Assembly (NCBI RefSeq): GCF_002760615.1
Contig: NZ_AWWI01000121.1
Location: forward strand, 310,001-374,000
Direction: 5' to 3'
DNA: 64,000 nt
DNA from: Puniceibacterium antarcticum
GTDB lineage: Bacteria; Pseudomonadota; Alphaproteobacteria; Rhodobacterales; Rhodobacteraceae
Every line of letters starts with the position of its first letter. Positions within the stretch are counted from its first letter, which is position 1. The position numbers were made by a program, and so were the translations under genes. The notes under the pieces are model-generated. The model searched no databases, had not been told where the DNA came from, and saw only the letters and a program-made list of their open reading frames with translations. This document shows positions 36,015-44,857 of this stretch, piece after piece.

Positions 36015-37391
36015 ATGAAAGTCATCATCTGCGGCGCGGGTCAGGTCGGCTGGCAGATCGCCCGGCATCTTTCGGGCGAACGCAACGATGTGACCGTGGT
36101 CGACAACAATCCCGATCTGGTGCGGCGTGCAACCGACACGCTGGATGTGCAGGGGATTGCCGGTTTCGCCTCTTATCCCGATGTGCTTGACCGGGCAGGG
36201 GCGCGCGACGCGGACATGATCATCGCCGCGACCTATTCGGATGAGGTCAACATGGTGACCTGTCAGGTCGCGCATTCGGTCTTTGCCATCCCGCGCAAGA
36301 TCGCCCGACTGCGGTCGCAAAGTTATCTGACGGCGATCTATTCCGACCTCTACCGGCGCGACCACATGCCCATCGACGTGGTGATCAGCCCGGAACGCGA
36401 GGTGGCAGAGGCTGCATTGCAGCGTTTGGCCATCCCCAGCGCCTTTGACACCGAGATCTTTTTTGATGGCAAGGCCAAGCTGCTGGGCCTGACCATCGAG
36501 GAAGACTGCGCCATCATCAACACGCCGCTGCGCCAGTTGACCGATCTGTTCTCGACGTTGCGGTCGGTTGTTGTGGGGATCCGGCGCGACGGCACGCTGT
36601 TTGCACCTGAACCGCGTGATCAGCTGTTCGTGGGCGATTCGGCCTATGTCATCACACACTCTGACGACATCCGGCGCACGGTGGAAATCTTTGGCAAGGC
36701 GCATCGCAAACAGGAACGCATTGTGCTGGTCGGAGGGGGCAATGTCGGCCTGGCCGTCGCCAAGGAGCTTGAATCCCGGGCCGAGCGCGTCCGCGCCAAG
36801 GTTATCGAAAAGAACCGCGTGATCGCCGAACGCGCCGCAGAGGCGCTGGAGAAGACCATCGTCCTGCATGGCGACGGGCTGGATGCGGGGCTGCTGTCCG
36901 AGGCGAATATCGAAAAGGCCGATGCGGTCCTTTGCGTGACCGATGACGACAAGACCAACATGCTGGTCGCCGTACGGGCCAAGGCGGCGGGCTGCAAGAT
37001 GTCCATCGTGCTGATCAACGATCCCACACTTATTCCACTTCTCGAACCGCTTGGGATCGACGCCTATATCAACCCGCGTTCGACAACCGTCAGTTCGATC
37101 CTGCGCCACATCCGCCATGGCCGTGTGCGTGCCGTCTATTCCATCGGTGATGCCGAGGCCGAGGTGATCGAGGCAGAGGTCCTGTCCACATCCCCCATCG
37201 CCGGGCAGAAATTGCGCGACATTGATTTCCCCGAAGGCGTGCTGGTGGGCGCGGTGCTGAAACAGGGAGAGGTCGTCAAGCTGACCGGAGCGCTGCAGAT
37301 CGAAGAGGGCGATCAGATCGTGATCTTTGCCCTTGCCAAGGATGTGGCCGAGGTAGAGCGCCTGCTTCAGGTCTCGATCGATTTTTTCTGA
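36015..37391 (+). CDS. trkA: Trk potassium uptake regulatory subunit TrkA
   Basis: 458 residues from the ATG at 36015 (MKVIICGAGQVGWQIA). Two Rossmann-type RCK domains, each with a GxGxxG-like motif (GAGQVG at 7-12 and GGGNVG near 240), bind NAD(H) or nucleotides, and each is followed by an RCK_C domain. TrkA gates the TrkH potassium channel on the cytoplasmic face. trkH starts right after its stop, so they are an operon. The same order (ntrX-trkA-trkH-hfq-hflX) is common in Rhodobacterales. Confidence 0.95.
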   Translation: MKVIICGAGQVGWQIARHLSGERNDVTVVDNNPDLVRRATDTLDVQGIAGFASYPDVLDRAGARDADMIIAATYSDEVNMVTCQVAHSVFAIPRKIARLRSQSYLTAIYSDLYRRDHMPIDVVISPEREVAEAALQRLAIPSAFDTEIFFDGKAKLLGLTIEEDCAIINTPLRQLTDLFSTLRSVVVGIRRDGTLFAPEPRDQLFVGDSAYVITHSDDIRRTVEIFGKAHRKQERIVLVGGGNVGLAVAKELESRAERVRAKVIEKNRVIAERAAEALEKTIVLHGDGLDAGLLSEANIEKADAVLCVTDDDKTNMLVAVRAKAAGCKMSIVLINDPTLIPLLEPLGIDAYINPRSTTVSSILRHIRHGRVRAVYSIGDAEAEVIEAEVLSTSPIAGQKLRDIDFPEGVLVGAVLKQGEVVKLTGALQIEEGDQIVIFALAKDVAEVERLLQVSIDFF

Positions 37392-38909
37392 ATGATGAAC
37401 CGCCTGCTTGCCCTGCCGTTCTTTCTTCTGCTCGCGGGCATTGCCTGCGCTGCTATGGTCCTACCGGCCTCTTATGCGCTGGCGATCGAAGAGTTCAACG
37501 ATGCGCGCAGCTTTTTCTATCCGGGTATCGTCGGCCTCGTGCTATGCGCGATGATCGGCATCGCCGTCAGCACGAGGCCGCATCATCAAAGCGCCTTTCG
37601 CCAGCTTTTGTCGCTGCTGGCTGCCTTTGCCGTGCTGCCGTTGATCCTGGCGGTGCCGTTCTTTGGCGCGGTGCGCAACACCAGCTTTCTGAACGCTTAT
37701 TTCGAAATGGTGTCTTGCCTGACCACCACGGGGGCCACGCTGTTCGATGCGGCGCGCCTGTCGGGGCCGGAACATCTGTGGCGGGCGCTGGTCGGCTGGA
37801 TGGGTGGTCTGCTGATGTGGATTTCGGCGGCGGCGATCCTTGCGCCGCTGACCCTCGGCGGTTTCGAGGTGACCGCCAGTGGCGAGCCGGGCCAGCCCAC
37901 CCCCATCGGGCAGCGCCGCGATAATGTGTCCGAAGCCGCGCGGCGCCTGTCGCGCACCACCCATGCGCTGGTCCCGATCTATGCCGGTCTTACGCTGGCG
38001 GCCTGGATCCTGCTGCTGGTGGCGGGCGACAGGCCGCTGGTCGCGATCAGCCATGCCATGTCGATCATGGCGACCTCTGGCATCTCGCCGGTTGGCGGCA
38101 TGATCGGCACGCAAAGCGGTCTGGCAGGTGAGCTGATCCTGTTCTGCTTCATGTTCTTTGCCCTGTCGCGCCTGACCTTTTCCGGCGACACTGGACACGC
38201 CTCGCACAACCGGCTGTTTTATGACCCCGAATTCCGCATGGGTCTTGCCCTTATCGTTCTGGTGCCGTCAATCCTGTTCCTGCGCCACTTCCTCGCCTCG
38301 TTCGAAGTTGGTGATGAACAGAACCTGATCGCAGCGCTGCATGCACTCTGGGGCGCGATCTTTACAACGCTGTCGTTCCTGACAACCACCGGTTTCGTCA
38401 GCGTCGACTGGGCGACGGCACAGGGCTGGTCTGGCTTGGGCACGCCGGGGCTGATCCTGATGGCGCTGGCGCTGATCGGTGGGGGTGTTGCGACAACAGC
38501 GGGCGGGGTCAAGCTGCTGCGTGTCTTCCTGCTCTACCTCAACGGCGTGCGCGAACTGGAAAAGCTGATCCATCCCAATTCCATTGGTCGCTCGGGTCTG
38601 TTGTCCGCACGGATCCGCCGCGAGGGGGCGTTCATCGCCTGGGTTTTCTTTATGCTTTTCGCGCTTGTTCTGGCGGCGATGACCCTCGGGTTTACCGCGC
38701 TGAACGTCGATTTCGAATCCGCGCTGATCCTTGCCATCGCAACCCTGTCCAACACCGGACCGCTGATCGGGATCGCGGATGAGATTGCACTGAACCTTGT
38801 CGCGCTGGTGCCAGAGGCCAAATTGCTCATGTGTCTGGCCATGGTTTTGGGCCGTCTTGAGATGCTGGCGCTGATCGTCATCCTTACTCCGGAGCTTTGG
38901 TCAGAGTAG
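37392..38909 (+). CDS. trkH: Trk potassium uptake protein TrkH
   Basis: 505 residues. It is the membrane pore subunit of the Trk system, with about ten hydrophobic segments and four pore-loop motifs, of which CLTTTGATLF, MATSGISPVG, LTTTGFVS and LSNTGPLIG can be seen; the glycines after T/S form the potassium filter. The ATG (a second one follows directly) abuts the trkA stop. TrkA supplies regulation. Confidence 0.95.
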   Translation: MMNRLLALPFFLLLAGIACAAMVLPASYALAIEEFNDARSFFYPGIVGLVLCAMIGIAVSTRPHHQSAFRQLLSLLAAFAVLPLILAVPFFGAVRNTSFLNAYFEMVSCLTTTGATLFDAARLSGPEHLWRALVGWMGGLLMWISAAAILAPLTLGGFEVTASGEPGQPTPIGQRRDNVSEAARRLSRTTHALVPIYAGLTLAAWILLLVAGDRPLVAISHAMSIMATSGISPVGGMIGTQSGLAGELILFCFMFFALSRLTFSGDTGHASHNRLFYDPEFRMGLALIVLVPSILFLRHFLASFEVGDEQNLIAALHALWGAIFTTLSFLTTTGFVSVDWATAQGWSGLGTPGLILMALALIGGGVATTAGGVKLLRVFLLYLNGVRELEKLIHPNSIGRSGLLSARIRREGAFIAWVFFMLFALVLAAMTLGFTALNVDFESALILAIATLSNTGPLIGIADEIALNLVALVPEAKLLMCLAMVLGRLEMLALIVILTPELWSE

Positions 38910-38981
38910 CGGTGCACCGCGACAACTCTGCCGCTACTGGAAAGAATGATGGAATTTTCGCTGGAAGTTCCCATGTCCACA

Positions 38982-38998
38982 TTACATACTTGATGTAA
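38982..38998 (+). promoter_or_regulatory. Inverted repeat upstream of hfq
   Basis: TTACAT (38982-38987) and ATGTAA (38993-38998) are separated by five bases and lie 49 bases before the hfq ATG. The palindrome could be an operator or part of a promoter; no family consensus is recognised. Confidence 0.35.
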
Positions 38999-39046
38999 CG
39001 AGGGCGCGCCGAACAGAGGCGTGAACAATAAAAAAAGGCAATTTCA

Positions 39047-39286
39047 ATGGCTTCCGACAAACAGAACCTTCAGGACGCATTCTTAAATCATGTGCGCAAG
39101 ACAAAGGTTCCGGTCACAGTCTTCCTGATCAATGGCGTCAAACTGCAGGGCGTGATCACATGGTTCGATAATTTTTGCGTTCTTCTGCGTCGCGACGGAC
39201 AATCCCAGCTTGTCTACAAGCATGCGATTTCGACCATCATGCCGGCGCAGCCCATCAATCTTTATGACGGCGAAGACAACAATTGA
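39047..39286 (+). CDS. hfq: RNA chaperone Hfq
   Basis: 79 residues, the compact alphaproteobacterial form. Hfq hexamers pair small RNAs with mRNAs. The Sm1 motif ([21 protein letters not shown], given here in parts as VFLINGVKL and GVITWFDNF) and the Sm2 motif YKHAISTI are intact. There is no long acidic or basic C-terminal tail. The ATG is preceded by AAAAAAAGGCAATTTC. Its stop overlaps the TTG start of hflX. Confidence 0.97.
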   Translation: MASDKQNLQDAFLNHVRKTKVPVTVFLINGVKLQGVITWFDNFCVLLRRDGQSQLVYKHAISTIMPAQPINLYDGEDNN

Positions 39287-40557
39287 ACGAACACGATACG
39301 CATGTAACACGCGCTTGGGTTCTGCATCCTGACATCAAATCCGACCGGAACCGCCGTGTCGCCGCCATCGCTCTGGATGAGGCGGTGGCGCTTGCGGCGG
39401 CTTTGCCCAACCTGGATGTCGTGGGCACAAACGTTGTGCCGTTGCCAAAGCCCCATGCGGGCAAGTTGTTCGGCAAGGGCAAGATCGCAGAGCTGAAGGA
39501 GATTCTGGCCGAGGCCGAGGTCGAGCTTGTGCTGGTGGACGGTCCCGTGACCCCTGTGCAGCAGCGCAATCTGGAAAAGGAATGGAACGTCAAGCTTCTG
39601 GACCGCACCGGACTGATCCTTGAAATCTTCTCCGACCGCGCGGCGACGCGTGAAGGTGTGCTTCAGGTCGAAATGGCGGCGCTGTCTTATCAGCGCACCC
39701 GGCTTGTGCGGGCCTGGACCCACTTGGAACGTCAGCGTGGCGGGCTGGGCTTTGTCGGCGGTCCGGGCGAGACGCAGATCGAGGCGGACCGCCGCGCCAT
39801 TGATGACCAGCTCGTGCGTATCCGCCGCCAGATCGACAAGGTGGCCAAGACCCGTACTCTGCACCGCGAAGCGCGCGCCAAGGTGCCCTATCCGATCGTG
39901 GCGCTGGTTGGCTATACCAACGCGGGCAAATCCACCCTGTTCAATCGTCTGACAGGGGCGGATGTGATGGCCAAGGACATGCTCTTTGCCACGCTGGATC
40001 CGACCATGCGCTCGATCAAGCTGGACAGCGGGCTGGATCTGATCATGTCCGACACGGTGGGGTTCATCTCGGATCTGCCGACCGAACTGGTCGCCGCCTT
40101 CCGTGCGACGCTGGAAGAGGTGCTCGCCGCCGATCTTATCGTGCATGTGCGCGACATCGCGCATGACAACACCGAAGAGCAGGCACAGGATGTGCGCACC
40201 ATCCTGAAATCGCTGGGTGCAAAGGATGATACCCCGCTGCTCGAACTCTGGAATAAGGTTGATCTGTTGCAGGGCGAGGCGCATGAGGCTGCCATCAACC
40301 GTGCAAACCGGGATCCGAACATCCATGCCGTCTCTGCCCTGACGGGGGAGGGGTTGCCGGATTTCCTTGCCACCCTGACCAGCCTGCTTGAGGTCGCCAA
40401 GACTGTGCAAGAGCTGCATATCCCCTTTGATCAGGGAAAGCGCCGTGCCTGGCTGCACGAAAAGGGCCTGATCGAGGAAGAAACCCAAGGCGAAGGTGGT
40501 TTTGACATCATCGTTCGCTGGACAGCTCAGGAAGCGCGCAGCTTCGACAGAATCTGA
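39283..40557 (+). CDS. hflX: GTPase HflX
   Basis: 424 residues from a TTG start that overlaps the hfq stop (ATTGA). HflX is a ribosome-splitting GTPase that acts under heat stress. The N-terminal HflX domain ([12 protein letters not shown]) is followed by the middle glycine-rich [19 protein letters not shown] segment in parts and the GTPase motifs G1 GYTNAGKST (from about residue 210), G3 DTVGF, and G4 NKVD. A short C-terminal domain ends in a basic segment. hfq-hflX is a common pair. Confidence 0.96.
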   Translation: MNEHDTHVTRAWVLHPDIKSDRNRRVAAIALDEAVALAAALPNLDVVGTNVVPLPKPHAGKLFGKGKIAELKEILAEAEVELVLVDGPVTPVQQRNLEKEWNVKLLDRTGLILEIFSDRAATREGVLQVEMAALSYQRTRLVRAWTHLERQRGGLGFVGGPGETQIEADRRAIDDQLVRIRRQIDKVAKTRTLHREARAKVPYPIVALVGYTNAGKSTLFNRLTGADVMAKDMLFATLDPTMRSIKLDSGLDLIMSDTVGFISDLPTELVAAFRATLEEVLAADLIVHVRDIAHDNTEEQAQDVRTILKSLGAKDDTPLLELWNKVDLLQGEAHEAAINRANRDPNIHAVSALTGEGLPDFLATLTSLLEVAKTVQELHIPFDQGKRRAWLHEKGLIEEETQGEGGFDIIVRWTAQEARSFDRI

Positions 40558-40602
40558 TCTTTCAGATCATTGCTACGCCGCACAGTACTGAAAACCAGCC
40601 CT

Positions 40603-40650
40603 TCATCTGCCCGTAAATATCCCGGGGAGTGTGAGGGGCTGGCCCCTCAC
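40603..40650 (+). repeat. Dispersed intergenic repeat, copy 3 (tail type B)
   Basis: Head tcatctgcccgtaaatatcc followed by cggggagt and the inverted repeat gtgaggggctggcccctcac. The same head and tail occur, inverted, at 56101-56149. It lies behind hflX. The stop of a possible gene remnant on the minus strand (40647) falls inside the tail. Confidence 0.8.
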
Positions 40651-40800
40651 TTTAGAGCGTCTCGCGCCAAATTGGATTCATCTACCGGCCCGACCGCATT
40701 TGCGAACGCAAACGCTGCCTCGGCTCGGCCGACGAATGCTTTGATTTCATCGAAAGCGACATACTTTGGCCGGCGCGACCATAGACCCTTACTTTCTCGC
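40647..40800 (-). pseudogene. Possible 5'-truncated gene remnant between the penicillin acylase gene and the repeat
   Basis: On the minus strand a frame reads ...RRPKYVAFDEIKAFVGRAEA, then AFAFANAVGPVDESNLARDALK and a TGA at 40649-40647. Composition and residue order look like a real C-terminal protein segment of about 45 residues, but no start codon (ATG, GTG or TTG) is found in this frame before the penicillin acylase stop at 40802. The stop comes from the repeat tail. It could be a remnant cut by the repeat or by a rearrangement; it may also be chance. Confidence 0.35.
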
Positions 40801-40801
40801 C

Positions 40802-43264
40802 TTATTCGTGCACCAGATGCGTCACACCTACTGCCGCCGCACGGGCCAGATCAATATCTAGCGACATCGGGATGTATTCACCCCGCCGCCAGAGCTGGCC
40901 CAGATCGTCGTAATGGCGGGACAGGAAATGCCCTGACTGCCCGGTCGAGGTGACAAAGACCGACGAATCCGGGTCTGCAAAATCATAGACCCCGCGATAT
41001 GTCGCACCGTGCACGTTCTGGAACGGGGCTGGATCCTGTCCCGATGTCATGCCCCGCTGCAGAGTGTTGTCGCCGCCGGAGGTGCTTTGCCGGATGTTCA
41101 CGAAATAGCGCAGCAGCGGCATGTCACCCAGCACGGTATGGTCATGGGTCGCCTGATGCGCCTCGCCCCAACGCAGGGAATCGAGGTTGGAGCCGTAGTT
41201 TTCGCTGATCCACACCAGCGCGTCGTCTAGTGCCATCTGGGCAATCTGGGTGCAGGTTTCGACCGGGGCTGAGCGCAGGATATCGCACCAGACGGCCGCG
41301 CCATCGACGTTGCGGAACACGCGCTCAATGAACAGCGGCTCCACATGGTCGAATTCCTCGGCAAGCGGGCCCAATTCGTCACGGATCAGCCGTTCCTGCA
41401 ACGCGCGCACCCATGCGGCATAGATCAGCGGTTCCGGCATGTGTTCATTCATCTCACCGTTCCAGTCTGCCAGCAGTTCCAGCGCCCTTTGGCGTTGACG
41501 TTCTGGCGTGCCTTCGGGGGCTGCCTCTCCGGTGAACCACAGATCCGCGCCGATCAGCGGTAGAAGCGTGCGCGCGGTGATCGACACCGTATCCAGCTGC
41601 GCTTCGATAAAGCTGTCGCGGGTGTGCACCTGCCGTCCCTGCATCAGACCTTGCCAGCGCATGATCCGCTGTGAATCCCCCCAGTCAAAGCTGACATGCA
41701 GCGGAAAGGGGCGATCAATGATCTTGTTGTTGGTGTTGCCGACAATGCCGCCCTCTGGCGCGATGAATTGCGGGTTTTCGGAAAATGGCAGCATCCCCTG
41801 CCAACGGTTTTCAGCCCGCCAGCCGGGGCTGGGCAGGCGGCCCAGGCTTTGATGGCGCGCATCGCGGCGCGGCATGGCGCCGACCAGTTGCATCGCGATG
41901 GTCTTCTTGTCGATCAGGGTCAGGTTCTGTGACGGTGCGACAAATCCTTCGGAGACCGTGATTGCGTCCTGCACCGATGGCGCCTGCATCAGGCCGATGG
42001 CCGCAGACATCGAGGTGTCCTGCGACGACAGCGCGGTCCAGGCGAGCGAGGCGACATGCCCCGGGGGTGTGACGGTGTTCAGATCAAAATCGGATCCCGG
42101 CAGGACCGGGCCGTTGTCGGTCCAGCGCAGGGTTACCGTGATCGGGGCTGCATCCTTGATCGCAATGATCGATTTGCGGGTGCGGAAGGGTTTCCAGCCG
42201 TCTGGCGTTCGGTAAAGTTCCGGATCGTCTGGGTTCAGCTCTTCGATATAAAGGTCCTGATCGTCGAGATAAGATGAGGTGATGCCCCAGCCGAGCTTTT
42301 CCGATCTGCCCAGCATGATGGCGGGCACGCCGGGGATGGTGCCGCCGATAACCCCGCCGGTGCCGAGCTGCAGCCGTGCAAGATACCAGATCGACGGCGC
42401 TGTAAAGTTGAGATGGGGATCATTGGCCAGCAGTGTCCCGCCCGAGGCAGAGCGCGACGGTGCTGCCGCCCAGGCATTGGATGCACCGGCCAGACCGCGG
42501 GGCGCGACGGGCATCAGCATGTCGTTGCCAGGGGTCTGGGCTGCTGCATAGCGCGGCAGTGCGGGAAAGAGCGCGGCATAATCCGGCAGCGCTGCAATAC
42601 CCTGTCCGGGCATGTCCGGCAGGATATCTGCCACCCGGTTGGCATCGGGCAACAACAGGGATGTCCGCGCGCGCAGCACCTCGTCGCGCAGCTGTCCCGA
42701 GAGTTGCAGTGCCATCAGTTTGACGATGGCGATGGAATCCGCAGGCTGCCAAGGCGAGAGCGGCGCCTCGAAGAGAAAGAATTCCGGCGCGCCCCGACCC
42801 AGCGAATCGCGGTTGATTTCGGCGATGCGGGCATTCACCCCGGCGGAATAGGCTTCGAGTGCGGCGCGTGTCTGTTCATCCTGCGCGGCGACGGATTGCA
42901 CGGCAAGCGGGTAGAGGTCGAGGCGGCGCAGCAGCTTGTCGGTTTCGACGGTCCGCGTTCCAAACATCTCTGAAAGGCGTCCCTGCGCGGTGCGCCTCAG
43001 CAGGGTCATCTGCCACAGACGGTCCTGAGCGTGAACATAGCCAAGGCCAAAGTAGGCGTCTGGGTCGGTCTTTGCCATGATGTGGGGAACGTCCGAATTG
43101 TCGCGCACAATCTCCACATCCGCACTCAGCCCCGCCACGGTCAGCGTCTTGTCATAGTCAGGCAGGGAACGGGACCCTAGGTAGTAGACCACCAGCACAC
43201 CGAGGACTGTCAGCGTTATGGCCACCGAGACCAGGCGCAACAGCCATCTGAAAAGAAACCCCAT
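40802..43264 (-). CDS. Penicillin acylase family Ntn-hydrolase
   Basis: 820 residues, typical for a precursor that is cut into alpha and beta chains. An N-terminal hydrophobic segment (residues 6-30) targets it to the membrane or periplasm. The N-terminal Pfam region is clear (ADVEIVRDNSDVPHIMAKT, GYVHAQDRLWQM), and the beta-chain nucleophile is Ser262 in GASNAWA. The autocatalytic cut is expected before this serine. Family members hydrolyse beta-lactam side chains, aculeacin or acyl-homoserine lactones; substrate cannot be told. Divergent from the beta-hydroxyacid dehydrogenase. Confidence 0.92.
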   Translation of the reverse strand: MGFLFRWLLRLVSVAITLTVLGVLVVYYLGSRSLPDYDKTLTVAGLSADVEIVRDNSDVPHIMAKTDPDAYFGLGYVHAQDRLWQMTLLRRTAQGRLSEMFGTRTVETDKLLRRLDLYPLAVQSVAAQDEQTRAALEAYSAGVNARIAEINRDSLGRGAPEFFLFEAPLSPWQPADSIAIVKLMALQLSGQLRDEVLRARTSLLLPDANRVADILPDMPGQGIAALPDYAALFPALPRYAAAQTPGNDMLMPVAPRGLAGASNAWAAAPSRSASGGTLLANDPHLNFTAPSIWYLARLQLGTGGVIGGTIPGVPAIMLGRSEKLGWGITSSYLDDQDLYIEELNPDDPELYRTPDGWKPFRTRKSIIAIKDAAPITVTLRWTDNGPVLPGSDFDLNTVTPPGHVASLAWTALSSQDTSMSAAIGLMQAPSVQDAITVSEGFVAPSQNLTLIDKKTIAMQLVGAMPRRDARHQSLGRLPSPGWRAENRWQGMLPFSENPQFIAPEGGIVGNTNNKIIDRPFPLHVSFDWGDSQRIMRWQGLMQGRQVHTRDSFIEAQLDTVSITARTLLPLIGADLWFTGEAAPEGTPERQRQRALELLADWNGEMNEHMPEPLIYAAWVRALQERLIRDELGPLAEEFDHVEPLFIERVFRNVDGAAVWCDILRSAPVETCTQIAQMALDDALVWISENYGSNLDSLRWGEAHQATHDHTVLGDMPLLRYFVNIRQSTSGGDNTLQRGMTSGQDPAPFQNVHGATYRGVYDFADPDSSVFVTSTGQSGHFLSRHYDDLGQLWRRGEYIPMSLDIDLARAAAVGVTHLVHE

Positions 43265-43385
43265 TTATGTCTCCGTCTTTCGCGCCTGATGAGCGTCGTC
43301 CCCGGGTTAACCCGCCCTGCGCCTCTTGCCAAGGGTCGGCCCAGAGGTCACCAATTGCGCGAACAGGAAACTGAAGGAGCTGAAC

Positions 43386-44261
43386 ATGGCAAAAGTCGCA
43401 TTTCTGGGTCTGGGCGTGATGGGCTATCCGATGGCCGGTCATCTGGCCAAGGCGGGACATGAGGTCACCGTCTACAACCGCACCACCGCCAAGGCCGAAG
43501 CCTGGGTGACGGAATATGGCGGCGCGATGGGTGCGACACCGATCGAGGCTGCGCGCGGCGCAGCGTTTGTGATGTCCTGCGTGGGCAATGACGCAGATCT
43601 GCGCTCGGTCTGCCTGGGGGAAGACGGCGCCTTTGCCGGCATGGCGCAGGGTGCTGTCTTTGTCGATCACACCACCGTGTCGGCCAAGGTGACGGCCGAG
43701 CTTTATGCAGCGGCGAGCGCCCTTGGCGTGTGCTTTGTCGATGCGCCGATCTCTGGCGGGCAGGCAGGGGCGGAGAATGGCGCGCTGTCGGTGATGTGCG
43801 GGGGCGATGCGGCAGCGTTCGAGGCGGCGATGCCGGTAATCGACGCCTATGCGCGCATCTGTCGGCGGATTGGCGACAGTGGCGCGGGCCAGATGACAAA
43901 AATGTGCAACCAGATCGCCATAGCGGGTCTGGTGCAGGGGCTGTCCGAAGCACTGCACTTTGCGCAAAAGGCCGGGCTTGACGGGCGCGCCGTGGTCGAG
44001 GTGATCAGTCAGGGCGCAGCGGGATCCTGGCAGATGAACAACCGGTCCGAGACGATGCTGGACGACAAGTTCGATCACGGCTTCGCGGTGGACTGGATGC
44101 GCAAAGATCTGGGCATCTGTCTTGAAGCGGCGGACGAGGTTGGCGCATCGCTGCCGGTCACAGCACTTGTCGATCAGTTTTACAAGGATGTGCAGAAGCT
44201 GGGCGGCAGCCGCTGGGACACTTCCAGCCTGATCAAACGCTTGCAGGCAATGGAAGCCTGA
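43386..44261 (+). CDS. Beta-hydroxyacid dehydrogenase (3-hydroxyisobutyrate dehydrogenase family)
   Basis: 291 residues from the ATG at 43386 with GAAGGAG upstream. The NAD(P)-binding motif GLGVMGYPMAGHLA starts at residue 8, the substrate loop DAPISGGQAGA follows, and the catalytic lysine is in GAGQMTKMCNQ. It oxidises a 3-hydroxy acid such as 3-hydroxyisobutyrate or reduces tartronate semialdehyde or succinate semialdehyde; the paralogues cannot be told apart here. It stands alone between a divergent penicillin acylase gene and the rne leader. Confidence 0.93.
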   Translation: MAKVAFLGLGVMGYPMAGHLAKAGHEVTVYNRTTAKAEAWVTEYGGAMGATPIEAARGAAFVMSCVGNDADLRSVCLGEDGAFAGMAQGAVFVDHTTVSAKVTAELYAAASALGVCFVDAPISGGQAGAENGALSVMCGGDAAAFEAAMPVIDAYARICRRIGDSGAGQMTKMCNQIAIAGLVQGLSEALHFAQKAGLDGRAVVEVISQGAAGSWQMNNRSETMLDDKFDHGFAVDWMRKDLGICLEAADEVGASLPVTALVDQFYKDVQKLGGSRWDTSSLIKRLQAMEA

Positions 44262-44857
44262 AGCGCCAGATAGGCAAAAGCCTGAGGTGTCGAAAAACGC
44301 GCGCCGGAGCTGCTGAAAATGAAAGGCCTGCCCGGATCTGACGCCAAAGGCGCCGGACAGGACCACCGCGGCATCTGCGCCAAACCTTTGCAAAACAGAC
44401 TGTTTTCTGGCCCTGAACCGGTCACAGTGACAACTTTATCCACAGCAGACCCGTCCCCGCAACGATTGCCCATTGTCAGGATGGGCAGGGTGGTCTTATG
44501 CTGACTGTCAGGCCGTTTTCGCGCGAAGCGAAACGCCACACGAGTTTCGCTGGACAGTTTGCCCCGGGTTTTACCCGTGCACTGGACAGACCGATAGGGC
44601 CGCAAGGCCACCAAGTTCGCCCGGGCGCTGCAATGGCGTCGGGCATCACATGGGCGCAAACGGACGGGATCCCAACGGATTTAGCTGCTTTTGCGTCGGA
44701 GAAGAACCGCGATGACGCGCGCGATCATACAAAGGCACCCCGCAAGAGACCAAAGGTCTTTGCGTGCCTGCGCGCCGTACTTCGCCTTGACAAGACACCC
44801 CCGAGCCGTGCTGCACCCGCTAGGGCCCAGCACGCGTTTGGCGTGCAAACGGATAAA
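44262..44857. other. Upstream region and long leader of rne
   Basis: This 596-base gap contains, in order: a small AGGC-AAAA-GCCT hairpin behind the dehydrogenase, a DnaA-box-like TTATCCACA (44436-44444), the candidate rne promoter (44473-44502), and a leader of about 350 bases. In the leader a perfect 8-bp stem with a 9-base loop, agcgaaac/gtttcgct, lies at 44527-44551. A frame open through the leader into rne exists but its codon use and lack of a ribosome site argue against it. Confidence 0.55.
44473..44502 (+). promoter_or_regulatory. Candidate sigma-70 promoter of rne
   Basis: TTGTCA (44473-44478) and TATGCT (44497-44502) with an 18-base spacer. It predicts a start near 44509 and a leader of about 350 bases. 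Long leaders are a feature of autoregulated rne genes in other bacteria. Confidence 0.45.
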
